Shown here: positions 18,470 to 26,513 of the stretch, piece after piece | Numbering within the stretch: position 1 is the stretch's first letter | Layout of the letters: each line of letters begins with the position of its first letter | Origin: Microbacteriaceae bacterium PS02344 | GTDB taxonomy: Bacteria; Actinomycetota; Actinomycetes; Actinomycetales; Microbacteriaceae | DNA length: 34,412 bases | Direction of reading: 5' to 3' | Assembly: GCA_029959905.1 (NCBI GenBank) | Contig: JASCNZ010000028.1 | Span: forward strand, 1-34,412 | The notes under the pieces: model-generated | Database searches by the model: none | What the model saw: only the letters and a program-made list of their open reading frames with translations | Told to the model about the DNA's origin: nothing | Position numbers and translations under genes: made by a program

Positions 18470-19759
18470 TCACCCCCGACCGCCGGCGCAGGTCTCCTGG
18501 TCCGCGCTCTGCCCCGAGATGCTCGGATCGAGCGTGGCGCGGGGAGCGGGGGCATCCGTGGCGGGCGCGTCGGTTGCGGGCGCCTCGTCACCGGGGGTCG
18601 CCTCCGTTCCGTCCGTCGCACCGTCGGTCGCGCCCGTTCCCGGATCGACCAGTTCGACGCCGCCGTTGTTCGACGCGTCGCCGGTGATCTGCACCGGCTG
18701 GCCGGCGGCGAGTGCGGTCCACAGCGTCTCCGCCGCGTCGTAGTTCGGGATGACGCGGTCGGAGTCGTCGGGGTCGGCGAAGACGGGGTACTGCACGAAG
18801 ACGAAGTCCTCGAAGGGCACGTCCTTGATCGACAGCGCGAGCTGCGCGATCCGCACCGGGTTGCCCAGCTCGGTGCTCGGGTCGATGTTGTCGACCACCG
18901 TGTTCGCGAGGCCCAGCACCTTGCCCGGGTCGCTCAGCACCTCGTCGCTCATGATCTTCTTCACGAGCCGCGACATGTACTGCTGCTGGTTCGACACGCG
19001 CGCCATGTCGCTGCCGTCGCCGACGCCGTACCGCGTGCGGATGAACTGCAGGGCCTCGTAGCCCGAGACGGTGCGCGGGCCGGGCTCCCAGTCGAGTGCG
19101 GTCTGATCGTCGTGGATGCCGTCACCGCCGATGCACACCTCGACCCCGCCGATCGCATCGGTGACCTCCATGACGCCGTCGAAGTCGATCTTCGCGGCGA
19201 ACGGGATCTCGACCCCGCTGAGTTCGGTGATCGTCTTGGCGATGCAGGAGACACCGGCGTTCTCGTAGATCGAGTTGATCTGCGACTTCTCGGTCGCCGA
19301 TGCCGTCGATCCGTCGGTGCGGGTGCACTCGGATGTGGGGATCATCAGGTCGCGGGGGAAGGAGACGACGGTCACGGCGCGGGGCTCGGCCGAGACGTGC
19401 ACGAGCAGGTTCACGTCGTTGAGCACGCCGCCGTCGGCCTTCGAGCAGCGATCGCCCAGGAGACCCGTCGAGACCTCCCCGCACTCGTCGGTGCCGACCA
19501 GCAGCACGCTGAACTCGCCGGGGTAGGCGCTGATCGCGGGCGGTTCGACTTCCGGCGCATCCTCGAGGGTCACGGCGCCGTCGTTGAGGCGGTTGATGTA
19601 GTCGGCCGCCACGAAGGCGGCGACCGCGAGCGAAGCCGTGAGGAGGATGGCGACCACGATGCCGCCCGCCTTGAGGAAGCGTCGCACCGGACGGGCGGGT
19701 GCGGGAGTCGCGTGGCGGGCGACCGGCGTGCGGTCGGAGTCTCGGGCGCGTCGTGACAT
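18470..19759 (-). CDS. LytR-CpsA-Psr (LCP) family cell-wall ligase
   Basis: A 429-residue type II membrane protein: a short basic cytoplasmic N-terminus, one membrane segment at about 31-53, then the outside LCP domain. LCP enzymes attach polyprenyl-phosphate-linked glycopolymers to peptidoglycan. Visible LCP landmarks are FSVLLVGTDE (Asp91), LNDVNLLVHV (Asp115), VVSFPRDLMIP (Arg136, Asp137) and the later RTRYGVGDGSDMARVSNQQ. The usual RSDT before the second motif reads LNDV here, a variation to note. The last 55 residues are a Thr/Asp/Pro/Ala-rich tail with repeats of ATDAP. The gene is divergent from the sugar ABC operon and starts six bases after a TATGCT box. Confidence 0.92.
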   Translation of the reverse strand: MSRRARDSDRTPVARHATPAPARPVRRFLKAGGIVVAILLTASLAVAAFVAADYINRLNDGAVTLEDAPEVEPPAISAYPGEFSVLLVGTDECGEVSTGLLGDRCSKADGGVLNDVNLLVHVSAEPRAVTVVSFPRDLMIPTSECTRTDGSTASATEKSQINSIYENAGVSCIAKTITELSGVEIPFAAKIDFDGVMEVTDAIGGVEVCIGGDGIHDDQTALDWEPGPRTVSGYEALQFIRTRYGVGDGSDMARVSNQQQYMSRLVKKIMSDEVLSDPGKVLGLANTVVDNIDPSTELGNPVRIAQLALSIKDVPFEDFVFVQYPVFADPDDSDRVIPNYDAAETLWTALAAGQPVQITGDASNNGGVELVDPGTGATDGATDGTEATPGDEAPATDAPATDAPAPRATLDPSISGQSADQETCAGGRG

Positions 19760-19771
19760 CTCGCGAGCATA
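19760..19771 (-). promoter_or_regulatory. Leaderless-type -10 box for the LCP gene
   Basis: On the minus strand TATGCT (19771-19766) is followed by CGCGAG and then the ATG at 19759. Confidence 0.5.
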
Positions 19772-19813
19772 GCGACGGGCCCGGCGAGGATGCCTGAGAG
19801 ACCGCCCCGGAAA

Positions 19814-19839
19814 CGATTGTCACAAGCATGTGACGATCG
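19814..19839. promoter_or_regulatory. Candidate operator upstream of the sugar ABC operon
   Basis: CGATTGTCAC (19814-19823) and GTGACGATCG (19830-19839) form an inverted repeat with one mismatch and a six-base spacer. It sits 10 bases upstream of the -35 box of the sugar operon and in the gap shared with the LCP gene, so it could bind a regulator of either. No regulator gene lies next to it. The arms GTCAC/GTGAC are the reverse of a CRP/GlxR-type site. Confidence 0.5.
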
Positions 19840-19849
19840 TGTGAACCAC

Positions 19850-19878
19850 TTGCAGGCAATTAGTTAGTCGTGGATACT
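19850..19878 (+). promoter_or_regulatory. Promoter of the sugar ABC operon
   Basis: TTGCAG (19850-19855) and GATACT (19873-19878) are separated by 17 bases. The transcript should start near 19885 and carry a leader of about 57 bases with a strong Shine-Dalgarno before ATG 19942. Confidence 0.65.
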
Positions 19879-19941
19879 TATTCGAAAGGGCGAGCACCCA
19901 CTCGTCCAACCCCCAGGACGTTTCAAAGAGGAGATCCACTG

Positions 19942-21237
19942 ATGCACAAGCGCATTCTTCCGGTCGTGGCGCTCGGCGCCGTGGCTTCGATCGCGCTCGC
20001 GGGCTGCGCAGGAGGCAGCGGCGACAACGGCGGCGGAGCAGCAGACGGAGAGGGGCAGGAACTCACCGTCTGGATCATGAAGGGCACCAACCCCGACTCC
20101 ACCGCCTTCTATGACAAGGTCTCCGAGGCCTTCGAAGAGGAGACCGGCGCCACGGTCAACATCGAGGAGATCCAGTGGGCCGACGCCCACGACCGCTTCG
20201 TGACCTCGATCGCCGGCGGCACGACCCCCGACATCGCCGAGACCGGCACCACCTGGACCGCGGAGTTCGCCGACGCTGGCGCGCTCCTCCCGCTCGACGA
20301 GTACGTCGACGCCGAGGACGGCCTGCGCGACGACCTGGTCGAGGGCCTGGCGGTCGCCGGCACCTACGACGACGAGCTCTACGGCATGCCGTGGTATGCC
20401 GGCGTCCGTTCGCTCGTCTACCGTGCCGACGTCTTCGAGGAGCTCGGCCTCGAGGTCCCCAAGACGTGGGACGACATCGTCGCCGCGGGTGACGCCATCA
20501 AGGCGGCCAAGCCCGACATGCTCCCGTTCCCGGTTCCCGGTGACGCCGAGTTCCAGGTCTACCCCTGGGTCTGGGGCGCGGGTGGCGAGGTCGCTACGAA
20601 GGACGGCGACACCTGGACCAGCGAGCTCGACAGCACCGAGTCGCAGGCCGGCATCGAGTTCTACACGGGTCTCGCGACCGAGCACGGCTTCTCGTCGGCC
20701 GGTGCGACGACCTGGAAGGAGACCGACCTCCGCGACGCCTTCACGCAGGGCAACGTCGCCATGATGCTCTCGGGCTCGTGGACGCCGAAGTCGCTCATCG
20801 AGGCCAACCCGGATCTCGAGGGCAAGATCGGCGCCGCAGTCATCCCCGGTGAGGACGGCGGAATCGCCCCCTCCGTGCTGGGCGGATCGCACCTCTCGGT
20901 CTTCAACACCACCAAGAACGCCGACCTGGCGTGGGAGTTCGTCAAGCTCATGACCACCGGCGAGTTCGCCGAGCAGTGGTCGAACGAGACCGGCTACTTC
21001 CCCGGCGTGCAGTCGGCCATGGAAGAGGCCCTGTCCTCGACCGACCCGCTCGTCGCTCCCTTCGCCGAGCAGATGGTCGATGGCGGAGCATCCGTCCCGG
21101 TCACCCCGAACTTCGGCGCCGTCCAGGCGAAGAAGACGACCAACTCCATGATCCAGGCCATCCTCAGCGGGCAGAAGGACGTCGCGACCGCGACGAAGGA
21201 CGCCGCCGCTGAGATGACGGACCTGCTCAACCAGTAA
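19942..21237 (+). CDS. Sugar ABC transporter substrate-binding lipoprotein
   Basis: A 431-residue binding protein of the family 1 (MalE-like) type. It starts MHKRILPVVALGAVASIALAG and has a lipobox with Cys22, so it is lipid-anchored outside the membrane. LTVWIMKGTNPDSTAFYDKVSEAF and later AMMLSGSWTPKSLIE are typical of carbohydrate binders. ATG 19942 is chosen for its AAAGAGGAG site and signal peptide; an in-frame GTG at 19870 lies within the promoter and is rejected. Two permease genes and a GH3 glucosaminidase follow in one operon. The ligand is probably an amino sugar such as N-acetylglucosamine, chitobiose or a peptidoglycan disaccharide; this comes from context only. Confidence 0.93.
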   Translation: MHKRILPVVALGAVASIALAGCAGGSGDNGGGAADGEGQELTVWIMKGTNPDSTAFYDKVSEAFEEETGATVNIEEIQWADAHDRFVTSIAGGTTPDIAETGTTWTAEFADAGALLPLDEYVDAEDGLRDDLVEGLAVAGTYDDELYGMPWYAGVRSLVYRADVFEELGLEVPKTWDDIVAAGDAIKAAKPDMLPFPVPGDAEFQVYPWVWGAGGEVATKDGDTWTSELDSTESQAGIEFYTGLATEHGFSSAGATTWKETDLRDAFTQGNVAMMLSGSWTPKSLIEANPDLEGKIGAAVIPGEDGGIAPSVLGGSHLSVFNTTKNADLAWEFVKLMTTGEFAEQWSNETGYFPGVQSAMEEALSSTDPLVAPFAEQMVDGGASVPVTPNFGAVQAKKTTNSMIQAILSGQKDVATATKDAAAEMTDLLNQ

Positions 21238-21256
21238 GTAAGGAAGCACTTCCTCC

Positions 21257-22231
21257 ATGTCGATGGTGCAAGCGCCACTGCCGGCCACGAAGACGGAGTC
21301 CCCCTCCGTCTCCGTGGCCGGCGGCCGGCCGCGTCGCGGTCTTTCGATCGTCGCGGCCCGCCCCTGGCTCCTCCTCGCGCCCGGGCTGATCATCCTCGCG
21401 GTGCTCATGCTCTGGCCGCTCATCCAGGTGTTCATCTACTCGCTGCAGGACTACGGTCTGCGCGAGATCAACACCGGGGAGAGTAACTGGATCGGCCTGC
21501 AGAACTACGTCGAGGCGCTCACCAACCCGACCCTCTGGACGGTCGTGCTCCCGAACACGGTCGGCTTCGCCGCGGTGGCGGTCTTCGTCACCGTGGCGGT
21601 CGGCACGCTGGTCGCCCTGCTGCTCGCGCGACTCGGCACCGTCTGGCGCACCATCGTCTCCAGCTGCATCATGGTCGCGTGGGCCATGCCCGCCGTGACC
21701 GGCACGTACGTCTGGACCTTCATCTTCGACGCCGACCGCGGCATCTTCAACAGCGTGCTGCAGAACCTCGGCCTCATCGACGGCGCGGTCAACTGGTTCA
21801 CCAACCAGTGGTCGTTCTACGCGATCGTGCTGCTGAACGTCGTGCACCACGGGTTCCCGTTCGTCGCGATCACCGTTCTCGCCGGGCTCCTCGGCGTCTC
21901 GAAGGAGATGCTCGAGGCGGCGGCCCTCGACGGCGCCGGCGCATGGCGTCGGTTCTGGAAGATCATCTTCCCCACGCTCAAGCCCGTCTTCTCCGTCGTC
22001 ATCATCCTCTCGACGATCTGGGACTTCAAGGTCTTCGCCCAGGTCTACCTCATGCCCGGTGGTGGCGGTGGCAACCGCCAGGTGCTGAACCTCGGCGTCT
22101 GGTCGTACGTCGAGTCGTTCGGGCAGAACCGCTACGGCTTCGGCGCGGCCCTCGCCGTGCTCCTGACCCTCGTGCTGATCGGTATCACGATCGTGTACAT
22201 CCGATCGCTCATGAAGGAGGACGAGCTGTGA
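21257..22231 (+). CDS. Sugar ABC transporter permease (MalF-like)
   Basis: A 324-residue inner-membrane permease with six predicted membrane segments. The coupling loop EMLEAAALDGAGAWRRFWKI carries the EAA motif that contacts the ATPase. ATG 21257 (or 21263) follows AGGAAG, which lies inside a small inverted repeat (AGGAAG/CTTCCT, 21241-21254); pairing there could reduce permease translation relative to the binding protein. The stop overlaps the next start (GTGA). No ATPase gene is present in this operon, so a shared MsiK-type ATPase encoded elsewhere is expected. Confidence 0.93.
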   Translation: MSMVQAPLPATKTESPSVSVAGGRPRRGLSIVAARPWLLLAPGLIILAVLMLWPLIQVFIYSLQDYGLREINTGESNWIGLQNYVEALTNPTLWTVVLPNTVGFAAVAVFVTVAVGTLVALLLARLGTVWRTIVSSCIMVAWAMPAVTGTYVWTFIFDADRGIFNSVLQNLGLIDGAVNWFTNQWSFYAIVLLNVVHHGFPFVAITVLAGLLGVSKEMLEAAALDGAGAWRRFWKIIFPTLKPVFSVVIILSTIWDFKVFAQVYLMPGGGGGNRQVLNLGVWSYVESFGQNRYGFGAALAVLLTLVLIGITIVYIRSLMKEDEL

Positions 22232-23061
22232 ACCCGAAGCCCCGGCTCCGCTCTCGGATCGGCGTCGGGATCGGCGTCGCCGCCGTCCTGATCTTCACGC
22301 TGTTCCCCGTCTACTGGATGGTCGCCAGCGCCCTCGACAAGAAGGCGTCCAGCGGTGGCCAGTCGCTGCTGCCGCAGGAGTTCAGCTTCGACAACTTCGC
22401 CTTCGTGCTCACCGAGGGCGGGTTCGGCACCTACCTGCGCAACTCCGCGATCGTGGCCCTGGTCACGGTGCTGGTGAGCGCGATCGTGTGCCTGCTCGCG
22501 GCCGTCGCGGTCGCGCGCTTCCGCTTCAAGTTCCGCACGACGATCCTCATGATGATCCTCGTGGTGCAGATGGTGCCCCTCGAGGCGCTCGTCATCCCGC
22601 TGTTCCTCCAGGTCAAGAGCCTGGGCCTGCTCAACAGCATCATCGGCCTCATGGTCGTGTACGTCGCGCTCTCCCTGGCCTTCGGCATCTGGATGCTGCG
22701 CGGATTCGTCGCGGCCGTGCCCGTCGAGCTCGAGGAGGCCGCGTACATCGACGGCGCGAGCTGGTGGCGCATGTTCCGCTCGATCCTGCTGCCGCTGGTG
22801 ATGCCGGGTCTCGTCGCGACGAGCATCTTCAGCTTCATCACCGCGTGGAACGAGTTCATCTTCGCGATGACGATCCTCGGCGCGCAGACCGACCAGTACA
22901 CCGTCTCGATCGGCCTGAAGTCGTTCTTCGGCCTGTACGCCAACGACTGGGGCAGCATCATGGCCGCGTCGACGATCATCACGGTGCCCGTCATGATCTT
23001 CTTCGTGATCGTGCAGCGCCGCCTGTCCGCCGGCATGGTCGCGGGTGCGGTGAAGGGATGA
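22228..23061 (+). CDS. Sugar ABC transporter permease (MalG-like)
   Basis: A 277-residue permease starting at GTG 22228, which overlaps the previous stop and has AAGGAGG (22214-22220) seven bases upstream. It shows an opening FTLFPVYWMVASAL segment, six membrane segments in total, and the EAA loop ELEEAAYIDGASWWRMFRSI. TAWNEFIFAMTI near the end is a common MalG-type stretch. It pairs with the MalF-like permease to form the channel. Its stop overlaps the start of the GH3 gene (ATGA). Confidence 0.93.
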   Translation: MNPKPRLRSRIGVGIGVAAVLIFTLFPVYWMVASALDKKASSGGQSLLPQEFSFDNFAFVLTEGGFGTYLRNSAIVALVTVLVSAIVCLLAAVAVARFRFKFRTTILMMILVVQMVPLEALVIPLFLQVKSLGLLNSIIGLMVVYVALSLAFGIWMLRGFVAAVPVELEEAAYIDGASWWRMFRSILLPLVMPGLVATSIFSFITAWNEFIFAMTILGAQTDQYTVSIGLKSFFGLYANDWGSIMAASTIITVPVMIFFVIVQRRLSAGMVAGAVKG

Positions 23062-24542
23062 CCGACCAGCTCGAGCGCCTGGCCAACGGCGTGCTCTGGC
23101 CGGGCTTCTTCGGCACGACCGCGCCCGAGTGGCTCCGCCGGGAGCTGCGCGACGGCCTGGCCGGCGTGGTGTACTTCGCGCAGAACGTCGGCGACGGCGT
23201 TGCGGCCCTCAGTGCCGAGATCGTCGAGGCGAACCCGGATGCCCTCATCGGCGTCGACGAGGAGGGCGGCAGCGTCACTCGGCTGGAATCGGCCGGCGGG
23301 TCGACGCTGCCCGGCGCCGCGCAGCTCGGCGCGCTCGACGACGTCACGGCGACAGCGCGCACCGGCGCGGAACTCGCCCGGCGCCTGCGGGCGGCCGGGG
23401 CGAACGTCGCACTCGGCCCTGTGGCCGACGTGAACACCGACCCGCGCAACCCGGTGATCGGCGTGCGTTCGTTCGGCTCCGACCCCGCGCTCGTCGCACG
23501 GCACGTGATCGCACAGGTCGACGGGATCCAGGACGGTGCCGTGGCCGCGTGCATCAAGCACTTCCCCGGCCACGGCGATACGCACCTCGACTCGCACCAC
23601 GCCCTGCCGGTCATCGAGCTCGACGTCGAGGAGTACGAGCGCGTGCACCTCGCGCCGTTCCGTGCCGCGATCGACGCGGGGGTCGACACGATCATGACCG
23701 CGCACATCGTGGTCCCGGCCTGGGGCGAGGAGCCGGCGACCCTCAACCCGCGCGTGCTCGGCATGCTCCGCGACTGGGGTTTCGAGGGCGTCATCATCAC
23801 CGATGCGCTCGACATGGCCGCGATCCGCGAGACCGTCGGCATCGGTGGGGGAGCGGCGCAGGCTCTCGCCGCGGGCGCCGACCTGCTCTGCATCGGCAAC
23901 CCCACCAACCCGGGTGAGGCAGCGCTCCCCGACCAGGACGAGCGCGACTTCCGCGCCGCGCGAGACGGCATCGTCGCGGCGATCCGCGACGGCTCGCTTC
24001 CGCGCGAGCGCGTCGAGCAGGCGGCGGCACGCGTCTCCGCCCTCGCCCGCTCGCTGCGCACCGCCGCCGCCGCGCTGTCGCACGAGTCGGCGCCGGCCTT
24101 CGACGCACTCGAGATCGTGCGCCGCGCCCTCCGCGTGGACGGCACTCCGCCGACGGCATCCCTCCTCTCGGTGGTCGATGCTCGACGCCGCTCGACGCTC
24201 GCGGTCGACAGCGCGGCCGGTTACGTCTCCGAGGTGCTCGCCGCCGGTGGTCACCGGATGCGCCTCGATGTCGCGCGCAGCACGGTAGACGAGCAGGACC
24301 GCGCACTGGACGAGGCCGTCGCCGCCGAGGGGACGACGGTCATCCTGGTCGATCGTCCGGATGCGGATGCCGCGCAGCGCGCCCTCGTGGAGAACGCGGC
24401 GCGCCGCGATCCGCAGGCGGTCGTCGTGAACGTGGGGCTCGCCGTGCAGCGGGCGCTGCCCCTGCCCACCATCGAGGTGGGCGCAGCCAGCAGGCTCGGG
24501 GCCGCGGCCGCGCGCGAGCGGTTGGTGGGCGCCGCCGTCTGA
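23058..24542 (+). CDS. GH3 beta-N-acetylglucosaminidase (NagZ-type)
   Basis: A 494-residue family 3 glycoside hydrolase. The NagZ signature KHFPGHGDTHLDSH is at residues 167-180, with the catalytic His of the DSH motif at 180, and the nucleophile is Asp249 in VIITDALDM. These mark the N-acetylglucosaminidase branch, which uses a His/Asp pair rather than a usual acid residue. Residues from about 370 form a second, less conserved domain. No signal peptide is visible, so it acts in the cytoplasm on sugars brought in by the ABC system encoded directly upstream, with which it overlaps (ATGA). Likely substrates are GlcNAc-containing disaccharides from chitin or peptidoglycan. No symbol is given because the two-domain form differs from short NagZ. 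Confidence 0.9.
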   Translation: MTDQLERLANGVLWPGFFGTTAPEWLRRELRDGLAGVVYFAQNVGDGVAALSAEIVEANPDALIGVDEEGGSVTRLESAGGSTLPGAAQLGALDDVTATARTGAELARRLRAAGANVALGPVADVNTDPRNPVIGVRSFGSDPALVARHVIAQVDGIQDGAVAACIKHFPGHGDTHLDSHHALPVIELDVEEYERVHLAPFRAAIDAGVDTIMTAHIVVPAWGEEPATLNPRVLGMLRDWGFEGVIITDALDMAAIRETVGIGGGAAQALAAGADLLCIGNPTNPGEAALPDQDERDFRAARDGIVAAIRDGSLPRERVEQAAARVSALARSLRTAAAALSHESAPAFDALEIVRRALRVDGTPPTASLLSVVDARRRSTLAVDSAAGYVSEVLAAGGHRMRLDVARSTVDEQDRALDEAVAAEGTTVILVDRPDADAAQRALVENAARRDPQAVVVNVGLAVQRALPLPTIEVGAASRLGAAAARERLVGAAV

Positions 24543-24559
24543 GGCGGATGCCGGTGCGT

Positions 24560-24603
24560 CGGCCCCCGCGGGCCGCTGAGTCCCGACCCCTCGGGCTGGG
24601 ACT
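24560..24603 (+). terminator. Two tandem hairpins after the GH3 gene
   Basis: The first hairpin pairs CGGCCC (24560-24565) with GGGCCG (24570-24575). The second pairs AGTCCC (24579-24584) with GGGACT (24598-24603), with an inner CCC/GGG stem. Together they probably end the sugar operon; no T tract is seen. Confidence 0.55.
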
Positions 24604-24656
24604 GGGTCTCGCGACGGCCGATACCGAATTGGAATCGATCGGCGACGGCCAAACCC

Positions 24657-24685
24657 TTGGCTTCTTGGAATTTGCTGGGTACGGT
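24657..24685 (+). promoter_or_regulatory. Promoter of the peptide ABC operon
   Basis: TTGGCT (24657-24662) and TACGGT (24680-24685) are separated by 17 bases. The transcript would start near 24692 with a leader of about 67 bases. TTGGAAT occurs twice nearby (24629 and 24665), 36 bases apart, and might be regulator half-sites. Confidence 0.5.
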
Positions 24686-24758
24686 CGAGAAATCATCGTG
24701 ACGGAGCGACGAGGCTCCGCTCACGCGCACCAGATCCCCCATCGGGAAGGCACGCACC

Positions 24759-26432
24759 ATGCACAAGTCATACCTCCGACGACGCGGTCTCGCCGCCCTC
24801 ACCGGGGCGACGGTCGTCGCCCTCGCCCTCGCGGGATGCGTCGCGAGCGAGCGCGGCGATGACAGCGGCGAAGGTTCCGGCGACGTCGACGGCACGTTCG
24901 TCTTCGCGGCGTCGTCAGACCCGGCCAGCCTCGACCCGGCCTTCGCGCAGGACGGCGAGAGCTTCCGCGTCTCGCGTCAGATCTTCGAGGGCCTGGTGGG
25001 TACAGAGCCCGGCACGGCCGACCCGGCGCCCCTTCTCGCGGAGAGCTGGGAGTCGTCCGAGGACGGTATGTCCCACACCTTCGCGCTGAAGGACGGCGTG
25101 ACGTTCCACGACGGCACTCCGTTCAACGCCGAGGCCGTCTGTGCGAACTTCGACCGTTGGTACAACTGGGAGGGGCTGGCCGCCTCCGAGGCCTTCGGCT
25201 ACTACTACAACAAGCTCTACAAGGGCTACGCCTCCACCCCCGACGACGCGGTCTACAAGTCGTGCACGCCCGACGGCGAGAACTCGGTCACGATCGAGCT
25301 GAACAAGCCGTTCGCCGGCTTCGTCGCCTCGCTGTCGCTCCCGTCTTTCTCGATGCAGAGCCCCTCGGCCATGCAGGAGTTCGGCGCCGACGAGGTCGGC
25401 GGCTCCGCCGAGGCCCCGCAGCTGTCGGAGTACGCGATGGGTCACCCGGTCGGCACCGGCCCCTACAAGTTCGACGAGTGGGCGCCGGGCGAGCAGGTCA
25501 CGCTCTCGGCCTACGACGACTACTGGGGTGAGGCAGGGCAGATCGACGAGATCATCTTCCGCACCATCGACGACCCCACCGCGCGTCGCCAGGCGCTCGA
25601 GTCGGGTTCGATCGACGGCTACGACCTGGTCGGCCCCGCCGACACCCAGGCGCTCGAGGACGACGGCTTCACCATGGTCTCGCGCCCCCCGTTCACGATC
25701 CTCTACCTCGCCTTCAACCAGGCCCTGCCCGAGCTGCAGGACCCGAAGGTGCGCGAGGCGCTGTCGTACGCGATCGACAAGGATGCCCTGATCAGCCAAG
25801 TGCTCCCCGAGGGCACCGAGAAGGCCACCCAGTTCGTGCCCGAGGTCGTCAACGGCTACAACCCCGACGTCACGACCTACGACTACGACCCCGAGAAGGC
25901 GAAGGCGCTGCTCGCCGAGGCCGGCTACGACGAGGCGAACCCGCTGAGCCTGACCTTCAACTACCCGGTCAACGTCTCGCGTCCCTACATGCCGGACCCC
26001 GAGCAGATCTTCACGGTGCTGTCCTCGCAGCTCGCCGAGGTCGGCGTCGAGACCACGCCGGTGTCGGAGGAGTGGGTCGAGTACCTCGACCGCACGACCG
26101 GCACGTCAGACCACGGCATCCATCTGCTCGGCTGGACCGGCGACTACAACGACACCGACAACTTCGTCGGCGTCTTCTTCGGCCAGCAGAGCTCGGAGTG
26201 GGGCTTCGACAACCCCGAGCTCTTCCAGAAGCTCACCGAGGCGCGCGGCGTCTCGAACCTCGACGAGCAGACCGCCCTCTATGAGGAGATCAACGAGATG
26301 GTCGCCGAGTTCATCCCCGGCGTCCCGCTCGCGCACCCGGCTCCGACCCTGGCCTTCGACCCCCGGGTCGACAGCTACCCCGCCAGCCCGGTGAACGACG
26401 AGGTCTTCACGGACATCGTCCTCAGCGAGTAA
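24759..26432 (+). CDS. Peptide ABC transporter substrate-binding lipoprotein
   Basis: A 557-residue family 5 (DppA/OppA-like) binding protein. The signal peptide MHKSYLRRRGLAALTGATVV ends in a lipobox with Cys27, so it is lipid-anchored. Typical family stretches include FAASSDPASLDPAFAQDGES near the start, VTFHDGTPFNAEAVCANFDRW, GTGPYKFDEWAPGEQVTL and VREALSYAIDKDALI. GGAAGG lies eight bases before the ATG. It is the first gene of a complete peptide importer operon, and a strong hairpin follows it, which probably keeps its level above the permeases. The ligand could be dipeptides, oligopeptides or muropeptides. Confidence 0.93.
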   Translation: MHKSYLRRRGLAALTGATVVALALAGCVASERGDDSGEGSGDVDGTFVFAASSDPASLDPAFAQDGESFRVSRQIFEGLVGTEPGTADPAPLLAESWESSEDGMSHTFALKDGVTFHDGTPFNAEAVCANFDRWYNWEGLAASEAFGYYYNKLYKGYASTPDDAVYKSCTPDGENSVTIELNKPFAGFVASLSLPSFSMQSPSAMQEFGADEVGGSAEAPQLSEYAMGHPVGTGPYKFDEWAPGEQVTLSAYDDYWGEAGQIDEIIFRTIDDPTARRQALESGSIDGYDLVGPADTQALEDDGFTMVSRPPFTILYLAFNQALPELQDPKVREALSYAIDKDALISQVLPEGTEKATQFVPEVVNGYNPDVTTYDYDPEKAKALLAEAGYDEANPLSLTFNYPVNVSRPYMPDPEQIFTVLSSQLAEVGVETTPVSEEWVEYLDRTTGTSDHGIHLLGWTGDYNDTDNFVGVFFGQQSSEWGFDNPELFQKLTEARGVSNLDEQTALYEEINEMVAEFIPGVPLAHPAPTLAFDPRVDSYPASPVNDEVFTDIVLSE

Positions 26433-26451
26433 CACGACCGACGCACCACGA

Positions 26452-26483
26452 CCCGGGGCCCGACCTGCACGGCGGGCCCCGGG
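26452..26483 (+). terminator. Strong intra-operon hairpin
   Basis: CCCGGGGCCCG (26452-26462) and CGGGCCCCGGG (26473-26483) form a perfect 11-pair stem with a 10-base loop, between the binding-protein stop and the permease start. It is likely a partial terminator or an mRNA stabiliser that favours the binding protein. Confidence 0.7.
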
Positions 26484-26513
26484 GCCGTGATGCACCGATC
26501 TACGGAGATCTCT

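Noticed and set aside
19814..19839. CRP/GlxR cAMP-regulator site
   Set aside because: The arms are GTCAC/GTGAC, the inverse orientation of TGTGA-N6-TCACA.
19870..19941. GTG start adding 24 residues to the sugar-binding lipoprotein
   Set aside because: It lies inside the promoter and would bury the signal peptide; ATG 19942 has a strong ribosome site.
24548..24862. 104-codon open frame before the peptide-binding protein
   Set aside because: Runs through terminator hairpins and the promoter and into the signal peptide in another frame; no ribosome site and no recognisable domain.
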